9,804 nucleotides of DNA, taken from contig CADBNY010000057.1 in assembly GCA_902796215.1 (NCBI GenBank), forward strand, positions 1 through 9,804, read 5' to 3'. Origin of the DNA: an uncultured Erysipelotrichaceae bacterium (GTDB lineage: Bacteria; Bacillota_I; Bacilli_A; RF39; UBA660). Below the pieces are notes generated by a model. That model worked only from the letters and a program-made list of their open reading frames with translations, searched no databases and was not told the DNA's origin. This document shows positions 1 through 6,152 of this stretch, in pieces. How positions within the stretch are numbered: the stretch's first letter is position 1; every line of letters starts with the position of its first letter. Position numbers and translations under genes: made by a program.

Positions 1-1
1 A

Positions 2-892
2 ATGTTTAGTGATAAACAATCAAGTAATAATTTTCGAAGGACTCCGATTAATAGAGCTTATACTTTTACAGGTAAATTTAGATGTGCTTTTTGTGGGGAA
101 CCCTTAGTTAAAAAAACATCTTATAGGAATAAAGATGTTTGGGCTTGTAGGACATATGTAAAGACAGGAAGATATTTATGTCCAAATAGCAAAGTGGCAT
201 ATGAAAAAATATTAAAAAAAGTTTTCGTGGAAGGAATTAATTACTTGCTAGATAAAAACGACTTTGACGTTGATGAATTTATGAAAGAAATAACAGATGT
301 TTTAGATGAAAACAAGATAAATACAGCTATAAATAAAACCAAAGCACAAAAATTTGAATTAGAGCAAAAAGTATCTAAACTAATTGATCTATTATTAGAT
401 GGAAAAATAGATAATGACACTTTTGATAAAAAGAGGAAATCATATTTAGATCAAATTGAAGAACTTGTTACAAAATTAGATAAACTATCAAACAACACCG
501 TTTTTAAAAGTAATGATGAAAGATTAATTGAAATAAAAAATAAAATATTATCAGACTTATCAAATGAGGGACAATCTTTAATAAAATTTGATAATAAATT
601 ATTTGATGAATTAGTTTTGTATGGAATTATAGGTGGATATGATAAAGATGATATTGCAGATCCATACATGATTAGATTTGTTATTAAACCTGATATTAAT
701 TCAAGAATAAAGGATGATATGATTGCAGATATGATTATCAACAATAATCATATAGCTGATGAAGATTGTATTTACGTACCAATATTAGATTTCAGAAGTA
801 GACAACCATTTTATTCATTCGAACTACAGGATAATAAAAACACAAAAACTTATCACGAATCTGTAAGAGTACGATTTGAAATAGAAAAATGA
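2..892 (+). CDS. Large serine recombinase, C-terminal part (5' end outside window)
   Basis: Partial gene: the frame is open from the window edge, so the ATG at position 2 need not be the true start. The visible 296 residues carry a recombinase zinc ribbon with Cys28, Cys31, Cys49 and Cys60. A charged heptad-like coiled coil follows at about 100-170, then a basic C-terminal tail with a VRVRFEIEK ending. This is the DNA-binding half of large serine recombinases of the TndX/transposase class, which integrate and excise phages or conjugative transposons. The N-terminal resolvase domain with the catalytic Ser would lie upstream. Such genes often sit at the end of their element, so an attachment site may lie just downstream. 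A terminator follows at 909-932. The family call is firm; which element it belongs to is not visible. Confidence 0.9.
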   Translation: MFSDKQSSNNFRRTPINRAYTFTGKFRCAFCGEPLVKKTSYRNKDVWACRTYVKTGRYLCPNSKVAYEKILKKVFVEGINYLLDKNDFDVDEFMKEITDVLDENKINTAINKTKAQKFELEQKVSKLIDLLLDGKIDNDTFDKKRKSYLDQIEELVTKLDKLSNNTVFKSNDERLIEIKNKILSDLSNEGQSLIKFDNKLFDELVLYGIIGGYDKDDIADPYMIRFVIKPDINSRIKDDMIADMIINNNHIADEDCIYVPILDFRSRQPFYSFELQDNKNTKTYHESVRVRFEIEK

Positions 893-908
893 TTAATAAT
901 TACAAATT

Positions 909-932
909 AAGGTCAATTTTAGACCTTTTTTT
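909..932 (+). terminator. Rho-independent terminator of the recombinase gene
   Basis: The stem AAGGTC (909-914) pairs with GACCTT (922-927) around a 7-nt loop and runs into a T tract (926-932). It begins 17 nt after the recombinase stop codon. Confidence 0.85.
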
Positions 933-1187
933 ATTGCTGATTTAATCCCTGAAAAATTAAGGAAAAAAACGTTTGCAAGCACAACAATCTAGCTGGGGAT
1001 TGGAGCCGCTATTAATAAATACCAGCAAAATACTTGGTCTTTTTAGCTAACGTTTCTCTAAACAACAAATAACAGTACCAAAAAAAACATCAAAAAAATA
1101 AAATAATAAAATATAACTTTAGTGAATATTTAAATAACATTGAAAGAATAGATATATAATAAATAAAACATTGAGTATATAAGTATT
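933..1187. other. Gene-free stretch with a G+C-richer island
   Basis: I see no convincing gene here. About 961-1060 is clearly richer in G+C than its flanks and contains GCTGG (992-996) and CCAGC (1022-1026) as short inverted repeats. AACGTTT occurs at both edges (968-974 and 1049-1055). One forward frame reads about 35 codons with a single TAG, and no recognisable protein results. The rest (about 1075-1187) is extremely AT-rich. Given the upstream recombinase, this could be an element end, an attachment site or a remnant of the interrupted chromosomal locus; that is inference. Confidence 0.35.
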
Positions 1188-1214
1188 GAACTTGTTAATT
1201 CAAGTTCTTTTTTT
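1188..1214 (+). terminator. Rho-independent terminator with no visible gene upstream
   Basis: The stem GAACTTG (1188-1194) pairs perfectly with CAAGTTC (1201-1207) around the loop TTAATT, followed by seven T (1208-1214). The recombinase already has its own terminator, so this one may end a small RNA or belong to a chromosomal gene interrupted by the element. Confidence 0.75.
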
Positions 1215-1284
1215 CTTGAATTTAATAAATGTATATAGAGAAATATTTAAATTGATTCTGACAAGTTATTAATTATTAAAAAAC

Positions 1285-1299
1285 TATAATTTGTATAAT
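1285..1299 (+). promoter_or_regulatory. Candidate -10 region for the DUF1016 nuclease gene
   Basis: Two TATAAT boxes lie at 1285-1290 and 1294-1299, and no good -35 box sits at the ideal distance (CTGACA at 1258-1263 is 21 nt from the first). A transcript starting near 1300-1306 would exclude the upstream TTG start at 1291 and favour ATG 1339. Confidence 0.4.
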
Positions 1300-1338
1300 G
1301 ATATTAGTTATGTTATTATCACTTCTCGAGGTGATAGA

Positions 1339-2220
1339 ATGAACTATTATGATGAGATAAAGAAAGAATTAATAGATAATGAGGTTAACAAGAAAATAAA
1401 GGATTATAGTAAAAATAAATATGAATTGCAAAAATATTATAATGTGGGGAAACTATTATTTGAAGCAGGTAATAATTATGGTGAAAGTATTGTAAAAGAA
1501 TATTCTAAAAAATTAAGGAATGAAATAGATAATAAATATAGTGTTAGATATCTATTTGATATAAGAAAATTATATTTATTTTTAAAAGTGCACCCAGCGG
1601 GTGCACAATTATCATTTTCACACTATAGATTACTTTTCCCGTTAAAAGATGATAATAAAATCAAATACTATATATCTCAAATTGAAGAAAGAAATCTTTC
1701 AAAAAGAAAATTAGAAGAAATAATTAAAAATAAAGAATATGAAAGATTACCTGAAGATACTAGAAATAATATAAGTAATGATAATAATCATAAAATAGAA
1801 GAATATATAAAAAATCCTATAATAATTAAAAATAGTAGTCATTATGAAACTATATCTGAGAAAATTATTCAAAGGTTAATATTAGAAGATATTTCTTCAT
1901 TTTTAGAAGAACTTGGTAATGGATTTTGCTTTATAAAGAATGAATATAAGATTAAAATAGGAAATACATATAATTATATAGATCTACTTTTGTATAATAT
2001 TAAATTTAAATGTTATGTAGTAATAGAATTAAAAGTAACAGAACTTAAGAAAGAACATATAGGTCAAATAGAAACTTATACGAATTACATTGATAAGAAT
2101 ATAAAGGGTATTGATGATGATAAAACTATAGGGATTATTATATGTAAAAGGGATAATAAATTTATAATGGAATATTGTAGTGATGAGAGACTTATTTCTA
2201 AAGAATATATAATTATATAA
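1339..2220 (+). CDS. DUF1016 / YhcG-type PD-(D/E)XK nuclease
   Basis: A 293-residue protein. The start is ATG 1339 because GAGGTGAT (1328-1335) is placed just ahead of it; an in-frame TTG at 1291 overlaps the -10 boxes and is rejected. The N-terminal DUF1016 helical domain (about 1-135) holds the family signature SFSHYRLLFPL, then the YYI...RNLSKRKLEE stretch. The C-terminal nuclease fold carries D215 (YIDLLLYN), E230-L-K232 (VIELKV) and Q243-x3-Y247, the full PD-(D/E)XK set, so it looks catalytically intact. The family is widespread as solo genes or beside restriction and defence genes; its exact substrate is not established to my knowledge. A G+C-rich palindrome lies inside the gene at 1588-1606. 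A separate promoter for the next gene suggests it is transcribed alone. Confidence 0.92.
   Translation: MNYYDEIKKELIDNEVNKKIKDYSKNKYELQKYYNVGKLLFEAGNNYGESIVKEYSKKLRNEIDNKYSVRYLFDIRKLYLFLKVHPAGAQLSFSHYRLLFPLKDDNKIKYYISQIEERNLSKRKLEEIIKNKEYERLPEDTRNNISNDNNHKIEEYIKNPIIIKNSSHYETISEKIIQRLILEDISSFLEELGNGFCFIKNEYKIKIGNTYNYIDLLLYNIKFKCYVVIELKVTELKKEHIGQIETYTNYIDKNIKGIDDDKTIGIIICKRDNKFIMEYCSDERLISKEYIII
1588..1606 (+). repeat. Perfect G+C-rich palindrome inside the DUF1016 gene
   Basis: GTGCACCC (1588-1595), the 3-nt spacer AGC, then GGGTGCAC (1599-1606): an 8-bp perfect inverted repeat. It encodes the VHPAGA stretch just before the conserved SFSHYR motif, and its base composition is unlike the surrounding gene. 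Confidence 0.85.
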
Positions 2221-2239
2221 AGTAAATAATACGTTAATT

Positions 2240-2248
2240 TGATATAAT
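2240..2248 (+). promoter_or_regulatory. Extended -10 promoter of the acetyltransferase gene
   Basis: TGATATAAT matches the extended -10 form TGnTATAAT, with no good -35. The predicted start near 2255 leaves a leader of about 14 nt containing AGGTGA (2257-2262) ahead of ATG 2269. Confidence 0.55.
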
Positions 2249-2268
2249 ATCTATATAGGTGACTTTAT

Positions 2269-2745
2269 ATGAGTAATATTGAATGTAGATATTTATCTGA
2301 ATTAAATGTAAATGATAAATACTTTGATTCTTTAAAAGAAGATTATTATAATTTTAATGATTGGTTTAAAAAGAAACAAGACAATAATACTATGTGTTAT
2401 GTAACTATGAATAATGGTAATATTACTTCTTTATTAATATTAAAGATAGAGTATGAAGATGAAGATTATAGTAATTTTACTATTCCTTTTAATAAATCTA
2501 AAAGATTAAAGATATGTACTTTTAAAGTAATTAATAAAGGTAAGGGTATTGGAGAAGAGTTTATTATTAATAGAGAAGCCATTATTAATAATGTTAATGA
2601 AATATATGTAACTATATTTGATAAATATCAATCATTAATTAAGTTATTTAATAATAATGGTTATTATGAGTATACTAAAAAGAAAACTTGGTCAGATAGT
2701 GATAGTTTTGATTTTGAGAGTATGTTGGTGAAGAAGGTTAGATAA
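2269..2745 (+). CDS. GNAT-family N-acetyltransferase, small
   Basis: 158 residues; ATG 2269 follows AGGTGA (2257-2262) with 6-nt spacing. The GNAT fold is read from the acetyl-CoA binding motif A at about residues 82-100 (TFKVINKGKGIGEEF, with the R/Q-x-x-G-x-G/A-like GKGIGE loop). A beta strand IYVTIFD (112-118) follows, then the late helix and turn SLIKLFNNNGYYEY (122-135) typical of GNAT motif B. The substrate cannot be read. Similar small GNATs act on antibiotics, proteins or charged tRNA as toxins; no antitoxin gene is visible beside it. The N-terminal 60 residues are acidic and aromatic-rich. It has its own promoter and is followed by a hairpin with a T tract, so it seems to be a single-gene unit. 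Confidence 0.8.
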   Translation: MSNIECRYLSELNVNDKYFDSLKEDYYNFNDWFKKKQDNNTMCYVTMNNGNITSLLILKIEYEDEDYSNFTIPFNKSKRLKICTFKVINKGKGIGEEFIINREAIINNVNEIYVTIFDKYQSLIKLFNNNGYYEYTKKKTWSDSDSFDFESMLVKKVR

Positions 2746-2748
2746 TAA

Positions 2749-2830
2749 AAAGAATCATATGTGCATAAGTACATTCTTTAACAAATATTGGTATTCAAAT
2801 TTTTTTAGTTACTTGTACATGTGATTTTTT
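2749..2830 (+). terminator. Long-loop hairpin with T tract (terminator-like)
   Basis: A 12-bp stem (2753-2764 with 2815-2826, two G-U pairs) continues as 5 more pairs (2767-2771 with 2810-2814) after a 2-nt bulge. It closes a 38-nt loop and ends in TTTTTT (2825-2830). The A run at 2745-2751 opposite the T run would let it work in both directions. The loop is long for a terminator, so a small structured RNA is an alternative. Confidence 0.5.
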
Positions 2831-2879
2831 CTAAATTAGTAATTAAGAAAAGTATTACAAAATATAAGAATTAAATACA

Positions 2880-2908
2880 TTGATTTCAATATAAAATTAT
2901 TATATAAT
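2880..2908 (+). promoter_or_regulatory. Sigma-A-type promoter of the retron operon
   Basis: TTGATT (2880-2885), a 17-nt spacer and a perfect TATAAT (2903-2908). The predicted start at about 2914-2916 coincides with the beginning of the a1 arm of the retron RNA, as expected for a retron transcript that begins at a1. Confidence 0.85.
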
Positions 2909-2926
2909 CTATTTATGAATCTAGTA

Positions 2927-3000
2927 AACCAATTTGGTTATCCTTAGCATTCTAAGGTTTAGCGTAATTACATTATTGAAAAAAATTTGAATGTAATTAC
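2927..3000 (+). other. msr hairpins of the retron RNA
   Basis: Three consecutive stems: AACCA/TGGTT (2927-2931 with 2935-2939); CCTTAG/CTAAGG (2942-2947 with 2952-2957, loop CATT); and an 11-bp perfect stem (2964-2974 with 2990-3000, 15-nt A-rich loop). Because the last stem contains the self-complementary GTAATTAC, the 12-mer GTAATTACATTA also appears as a direct repeat (2964-2975 and 2993-3004). Confidence 0.7.
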
Positions 3001-3009
3001 ATTACATTA

Positions 3010-3124
3010 TATTTTATTAAAATTTGAAGTAACTGCTTTCTCGAAAATCAGTTATATCAGCTAAAGCTGATATAACTAATCTTCTCAAAATCACTTACTC
3101 CAAACTTCAACTAAATATAAAATA
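3010..3124 (+). other. msd stem-loop (template for msDNA)
   Basis: The outer helix is TATTTTAT/ATAAAATA (3010-3017 with 3117-3124), then a 6x6 internal loop, then TTGAAGT/ACTTCAA (3024-3030 with 3104-3110). A large internal loop follows, and the tip is a perfect 12-bp stem (3050-3061 with 3066-3077) with loop TAAA. The two sides of the large internal loop are not complementary but share an imperfect direct repeat (3038-3054 and 3082-3097). Confidence 0.7.
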
Positions 3125-3156
3125 CAAATTTTTTGTAGATTCATAGAGGTGATGAA

Positions 3157-4185
3157 ATGTATATATATTGTGGTAAAAAAATTAAGAATCCAATATATAT
3201 ACATTTTTTGTGTGGATGCAAATATGATAAGTACAATAATTCAGATAAAAGAAATGTTGTAGCAAAATACATTGATTCAAAAAAGTATAATTATTCGTTA
3301 ATTTTAGAAAAACAATTTACATTTAGACATTATAATAAAATGAACCTAGACGATTTAGGTGAGATTGAACTATTTGCATCTTATTATGCATCAACGATTA
3401 TAATTTTGCATGAGACATATTCAACTGCTGCAGAGACAGCTTTATTTGGTAGTAAAAAAGCTCTTCATAATAAAATACTTGTTATTTATCCTTCTAAAAA
3501 AGTAACTGAAGTTAATAATATTGGTACCTTTCTTTACATGGCATATTTTAAAACGAAAAAAGCAAAAAAAGTTTCATACAACGATTTCAAAAGGATTCTT
3601 AATGAGGAAAATAAAAACGTTAGATATTATATGACAAGCTTTAATGAAGACAGACTTGATAGTTACATAAAAGAAAAAATTGATACGCATTTTAACAATA
3701 ATAAGCAAAATATTGATATTTCATTGAGAAAAAAATATATAAATCAAAAAAGAAATTGTTATTCTGTTAGTAGAAAAAATAAAAAAATATCTATTAATCT
3801 TGACTATCAATTTATTTTTTCAATTATACTTGCAATAATATCTAATAAGCATTTTCAAAATGATATTCGTGATTTTAATTATTGCATTACTAATATATGC
3901 TATATAATTAAGAATATTTTGATGGATACAATTTGTAATAAAGAAAAATTAGATAAAAACGATTTTCAAAACATAACTGTAAAAACTATAGATAAAAAAG
4001 ATATAAATAAACCAATTAAATTTTGTATTAATATTTTAGTGGGAATAGGACTATTAAAATTTAGTTCTAGAAAAATTGTATTCTCAAGAAAAATAGCAGA
4101 AGAGTTATCTGAATATAGGAATATAATTCGAGACGAAAAAGAACAAGATTTTTTTGAAGTTAAAAATGGTGATAATAATGAATGA
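3157..4185 (+). CDS. Retron effector: NDT-like N-glycosidase with winged-helix domain (Ec86/RcaT type)
   Basis: 342 residues; ATG 3157 follows a strong SD, AGAGGTGAT (3145-3153). The N-terminal Rossmann-like domain opens with IHFLCG (15-20), matching the IFLCGG start of the Ec86 effector. LDDLGEIELFASYYAST (64-80) and IIILHETYSTAAETALF (81-97) follow. E93 corresponds to the Glu of the FTELGAF motif in Ec86, and E86 to the Glu of PESPGS. The C-terminal part (about 215-320) is helical and ends in a winged-helix-like stretch (KFCINILVGIGLLKFSSRKIVFSRKIAEEL). In known type II-A retrons this protein is a toxin held inactive by RT-msDNA that hydrolyses NAD or nucleotides when phage infection is sensed, killing or stalling the cell. 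The stop overlaps the RT start by 8 nt, indicating translational coupling. The family call rests on remembered motif similarity. Confidence 0.88.
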   Translation: MYIYCGKKIKNPIYIHFLCGCKYDKYNNSDKRNVVAKYIDSKKYNYSLILEKQFTFRHYNKMNLDDLGEIELFASYYASTIIILHETYSTAAETALFGSKKALHNKILVIYPSKKVTEVNNIGTFLYMAYFKTKKAKKVSYNDFKRILNEENKNVRYYMTSFNEDRLDSYIKEKIDTHFNNNKQNIDISLRKKYINQKRNCYSVSRKNKKISINLDYQFIFSIILAIISNKHFQNDIRDFNYCITNICYIIKNILMDTICNKEKLDKNDFQNITVKTIDKKDINKPIKFCINILVGIGLLKFSSRKIVFSRKIAEELSEYRNIIRDEKEQDFFEVKNGDNNE

Positions 4186-5080
4186 AGATTATAAAATTAT
4201 ATATATTAAGAAAAAAGACAAGATACGTAAAATAATAACATATAACAATTTAGAAAAAAGAAAACAACACCAATTCATTTATAACAAAATTAATAAATCA
4301 TTTAAACCATCGATATATTCTAAAGGATATATAAAAAATGAATCAATATATACAAATGTTATTCCACACTTATATAATAATTATTTCTTTAAAACAGATA
4401 TAGAAGATTTCTTTAAAAATATAAATCATAAAAAACTGATTGATTTGTTATATAATGAAATAAAAAATATTGCTTCACCAAATGATTGTTACAAAATAGT
4501 TAAACAATGTTCATATAGTAAAAAGGGATTACCATTAGGTTTTATAACCTCACCTTTACTAGCAAATGTATATCTAAAAAGATTTGACATTAGCTTGTAT
4601 TCAAAATTAAGAAAACTGAATTGTAAGAATATTATATATACAAGATATGCTGATGATATAATGATTTCATTCAAAGAAACATCGGAAGATATAGGTATAA
4701 TAAGGAATGAAATCGAAAAAATTATTTCCGATTATTTAAAAAAGTATTATTTAAAAATCAACAAAAAGAAAACTAAGTTTATTGTATTCGCAAAGACTCA
4801 TCAGGTTAGGTTAACTGGTATAACAATTGTTGAAAAAAATAGTATGAGAAGAATATCTGTAGGAAGAAATCAAAAAAGAAAATTTTTTTATGATGTAATT
4901 AATAAATGTAAGACAGATACAAAAATATCAGAAATAGAAGTAAAAAGAATAAAAGGTAAAATGTCATTTTATTTATCAATTGAAAAAGAATGTTTTGAAG
5001 ATTTTATAACTAAGAATATGAAGATAGAAATTGAAAAACTAGGATATAATTCTCTAATAGAGTTAATTAATAGTTTATAA
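4178..5080 (+). CDS. Retron reverse transcriptase
   Basis: 300 residues from ATG 4178, which has GGTGAT (4168-4173) upstream and overlaps the effector stop; an in-frame TTG at 4154 and ATG at 4166 are less likely. Motifs in order: NVIPH (60-64), the retron NAxxH signature; TDIEDFF (73-79) with catalytic D74; GLPLGFITSPLLAN (117-130); YADD (157-160) with the two catalytic Asp; INKKKTKF (194-201); and LTG (212-214), the retron VTG signature in region Y. It lacks maturase or endonuclease domains, so it is not a group II intron or LINE-like RT. It should copy the msd part of the RNA at 2914-3145 and remain bound to the msDNA with the effector. Length and order fit a compact retron RT. Confidence 0.95.
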   Translation: MNEDYKIIYIKKKDKIRKIITYNNLEKRKQHQFIYNKINKSFKPSIYSKGYIKNESIYTNVIPHLYNNYFFKTDIEDFFKNINHKKLIDLLYNEIKNIASPNDCYKIVKQCSYSKKGLPLGFITSPLLANVYLKRFDISLYSKLRKLNCKNIIYTRYADDIMISFKETSEDIGIIRNEIEKIISDYLKKYYLKINKKKTKFIVFAKTHQVRLTGITIVEKNSMRRISVGRNQKRKFFYDVINKCKTDTKISEIEVKRIKGKMSFYLSIEKECFEDFITKNMKIEIEKLGYNSLIELINSL

Positions 5081-5340
5081 AAACATATAACTGTTATTAT
5101 ATATATGAATTTTATGATTAATTATAGTACATAAATAATAAGATATAATAACATGAAATTAACTATTTTTATCAAAAAAATAAATAGATTGTAAAGAGAA
5201 GATATTATGCAAATTAAACAAATCGGACTTTTAGTATCTATTTGTTATAATTTTGATATGGGCAAAGAAAAAATAAATAAATAATAAAAATATATACAGC
5301 AATATGAAAAGACAATTTTATAGAAATGAGGAGTGATTTT
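5081..5340. other. Gene-free gap between retron and membrane-protein gene
   Basis: A very AT-rich stretch. No strong terminator for the retron operon is visible; the nearest candidate is a weak CTATTT/AAATAG pairing near 5163-5190. An extended -10 lies at 5243-5251. A 25-codon frame at 5207-5284 is not supported as a gene. Confidence 0.4.
5243..5251 (+). promoter_or_regulatory. Extended -10 candidate for the membrane-protein gene
   Basis: TGTTATAAT matches TGnTATAAT; no -35 box is evident. A start near 5258 would give a leader of about 80 nt before ATG 5341. Confidence 0.35.
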
Positions 5341-5766
5341 ATGAAAACACATAGAAGAATAATAATTATATCATTGATAGCAAGTGTGTTATCTTTTATA
5401 GCTATACTTTTTTTTGAACAAGAAAGTAGAACATTTCAAATATTTATGGGATTAATGGGAAGTGCATTAGTAACCTTCTTAGTTGAAATACCTAATTACT
5501 TATCTATAAAAGAAGAAAATGAAAATAAGTTATATTATTCTCTGTTGAATATAAAAATTCAAATAATTGTTTTAGAAAATAGTATAAATGGACTGATTAA
5601 TAGTAATAGTATTTTAAATGAAAAAATATGTGATAGAATTATTCAATTCATTTCAATTTATTTAAATAATTTAAATAGTTTTGATAGTAATTACTATATG
5701 TGGAAAAAAAGAGAGAATGTATGCAAGAAAAAATTATTAGAATTAATAATATTTTTTCAGAATTAG
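5341..5766 (+). CDS. Two-transmembrane helical protein, 5' reading frame (frameshifted)
   Basis: 141 residues in this frame. ATG 5341 is chosen over the in-frame ATG 5326 because GAGGAGTGA (5328-5336) is its SD. A short basic N-terminus (MKTHRR) is followed by two hydrophobic segments (about 7-25 and 33-52). A cytoplasmic amphipathic helical region then runs to the WKKREN stretch, where the frame soon ends. Just after codon 120 there is a run of seven A (5704-5710). A -1 shift there continues smoothly into the second frame ending at 6032, giving a protein of about 230 residues. I do not recognise the family. Two-TM plus helical-cytoplasmic architecture occurs in several defence effectors, but that link is inference from location. 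Confidence 0.75.
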   Translation: MKTHRRIIIISLIASVLSFIAILFFEQESRTFQIFMGLMGSALVTFLVEIPNYLSIKEENENKLYYSLLNIKIQIIVLENSINGLINSNSILNEKICDRIIQFISIYLNNLNSFDSNYYMWKKRENVCKKKLLELIIFFQN

Positions 5767-6032
5767 AACAATTTAGTTATTTATTTGAATCGGCTTATAT
5801 AACAAAAAGAATTCAAATAATTGAAAAAGAAGGAAAGAATAGGAATGTTATGTCAAATGAAATGTTGGATGAATTAAATACCCTCCTAAAAAAGTGGGAA
5901 AATTACTATAAAGTTGTAAATGAAATTGGAAATAGTTGCTTTTCAGGGAAATTAAAAAAGCAGTGGGAAAATAACGAAATTGAGATAAAAAAAAGAAACA
6001 AAGCAATAGGAGTAGTTAGCAAAATAAAATAA
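5700..6032 (+). pseudogene. 3' reading frame of the split two-TM protein
   Basis: Open from about 5700 in the -1 frame relative to the upstream part, about 110 codons. It begins inside the upstream gene with no good SD: GTG 5700 has none, and ATG 5721 has only GAGAGA at short spacing. The protein is highly charged and helical (ELEQFSYLFESAY, EMLDELNTLLKKWENYYKVVNEIG) with a basic end, as expected for the cytoplasmic continuation of the two-TM protein. It may be a natural frameshift mutation, a sequencing error, or an in-frame product made by slippage on A7. A clean terminator follows at 6062-6086. Confidence 0.6.
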
Positions 6033-6061
6033 TATAAATAAGTAATAATTTTTTTAAATAT

Positions 6062-6086
6062 TCAATGTGTTTAACATTGATTTTTT
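6062..6086 (+). terminator. Rho-independent terminator after the membrane-protein gene
   Basis: The stem TCAATGT (6062-6068) pairs perfectly with ACATTGA (6074-6080) around a 5-nt loop, followed by six T. Confidence 0.85.
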
Positions 6087-6099
6087 AGAATTTAAGTAA

Positions 6100-6127
6100 T
6101 TGACTCTTAATTTATTATGAATATAAT
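6100..6127 (+). promoter_or_regulatory. Sigma-A-type promoter of the HNH gene
   Basis: TTGACT (6100-6105), a 16-nt spacer and TATAAT (6122-6127). The predicted start near 6134 lies downstream of ATG 6117 and ATG 6129, so translation must begin at ATG 6153, which has AGAGGTGGGAG (6138-6148) as SD. Confidence 0.85.
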
Positions 6128-6152
6128 AATGATTAATAGAGGTGGGAGTCAA

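Larger units (their letters stand above)
2914..3145 (+). ncRNA. Retron non-coding RNA (msr-msd)
   Basis: About 232 nt between the promoter and the effector gene. The ends close by the a1/a2 helix: TATGAATCTA (2914-2923) is the exact complement of TAGATTCATA (3136-3145), the hallmark of retron RNAs. Inside, the 5' part (msr) has three hairpins and the 3' part (msd) one long interrupted stem-loop. In characterised retrons the partner RT copies msd into DNA, primed from the 2'-OH of a guanosine just after a1; G2924, right after a1, is one candidate, and G2962 in the TTAGCG context (resembling the Ec86 branch site) is another. The order ncRNA, effector, RT is that of the Salmonella Sen2 retron. 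Boundaries are inferred from pairing and promoter position. Confidence 0.88.

Noticed and set aside
451..744. Open frame on the minus strand inside the recombinase gene
   Set aside because: Antisense shadow of a well supported coding region, with no SD or domain.
961..1060. tmRNA, tRNA or other known RNA gene
   Set aside because: No CCA end, T-arm or cloverleaf, and no tag reading frame I can recognise.
1291..1338. Upstream in-frame TTG start for the DUF1016 gene
   Set aside because: It overlaps the TATAAT boxes and has no SD; ATG 1339 has a strong one.
2746..3156. CRISPR-like repeats in the gap before the effector gene
   Set aside because: The repeats are hairpin arms and a single imperfect direct pair, not regularly spaced units.
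890..4185. Mollicute code 4 (TGA as Trp)
   Set aside because: TGA ends the recombinase (890-892) and the effector (4183-4185) exactly where the proteins should stop, and Trp is encoded by TGG.
4178..5080. Group II intron or DGR reverse transcriptase
   Set aside because: No maturase or HNH domain and no variable/template repeats; retron signatures and an a1/a2-closed RNA are present.
5207..5284. 25-codon frame beginning MQIKQIGLL
   Set aside because: Weak SD, no recognisable features, and an extended -10 box lies inside it; such short frames are expected by chance in AT-rich DNA.
6117..6152. Upstream ATG starts (6117, 6129) for the HNH gene
   Set aside because: Both lie before the predicted transcription start near 6134; the SD points to ATG 6153.
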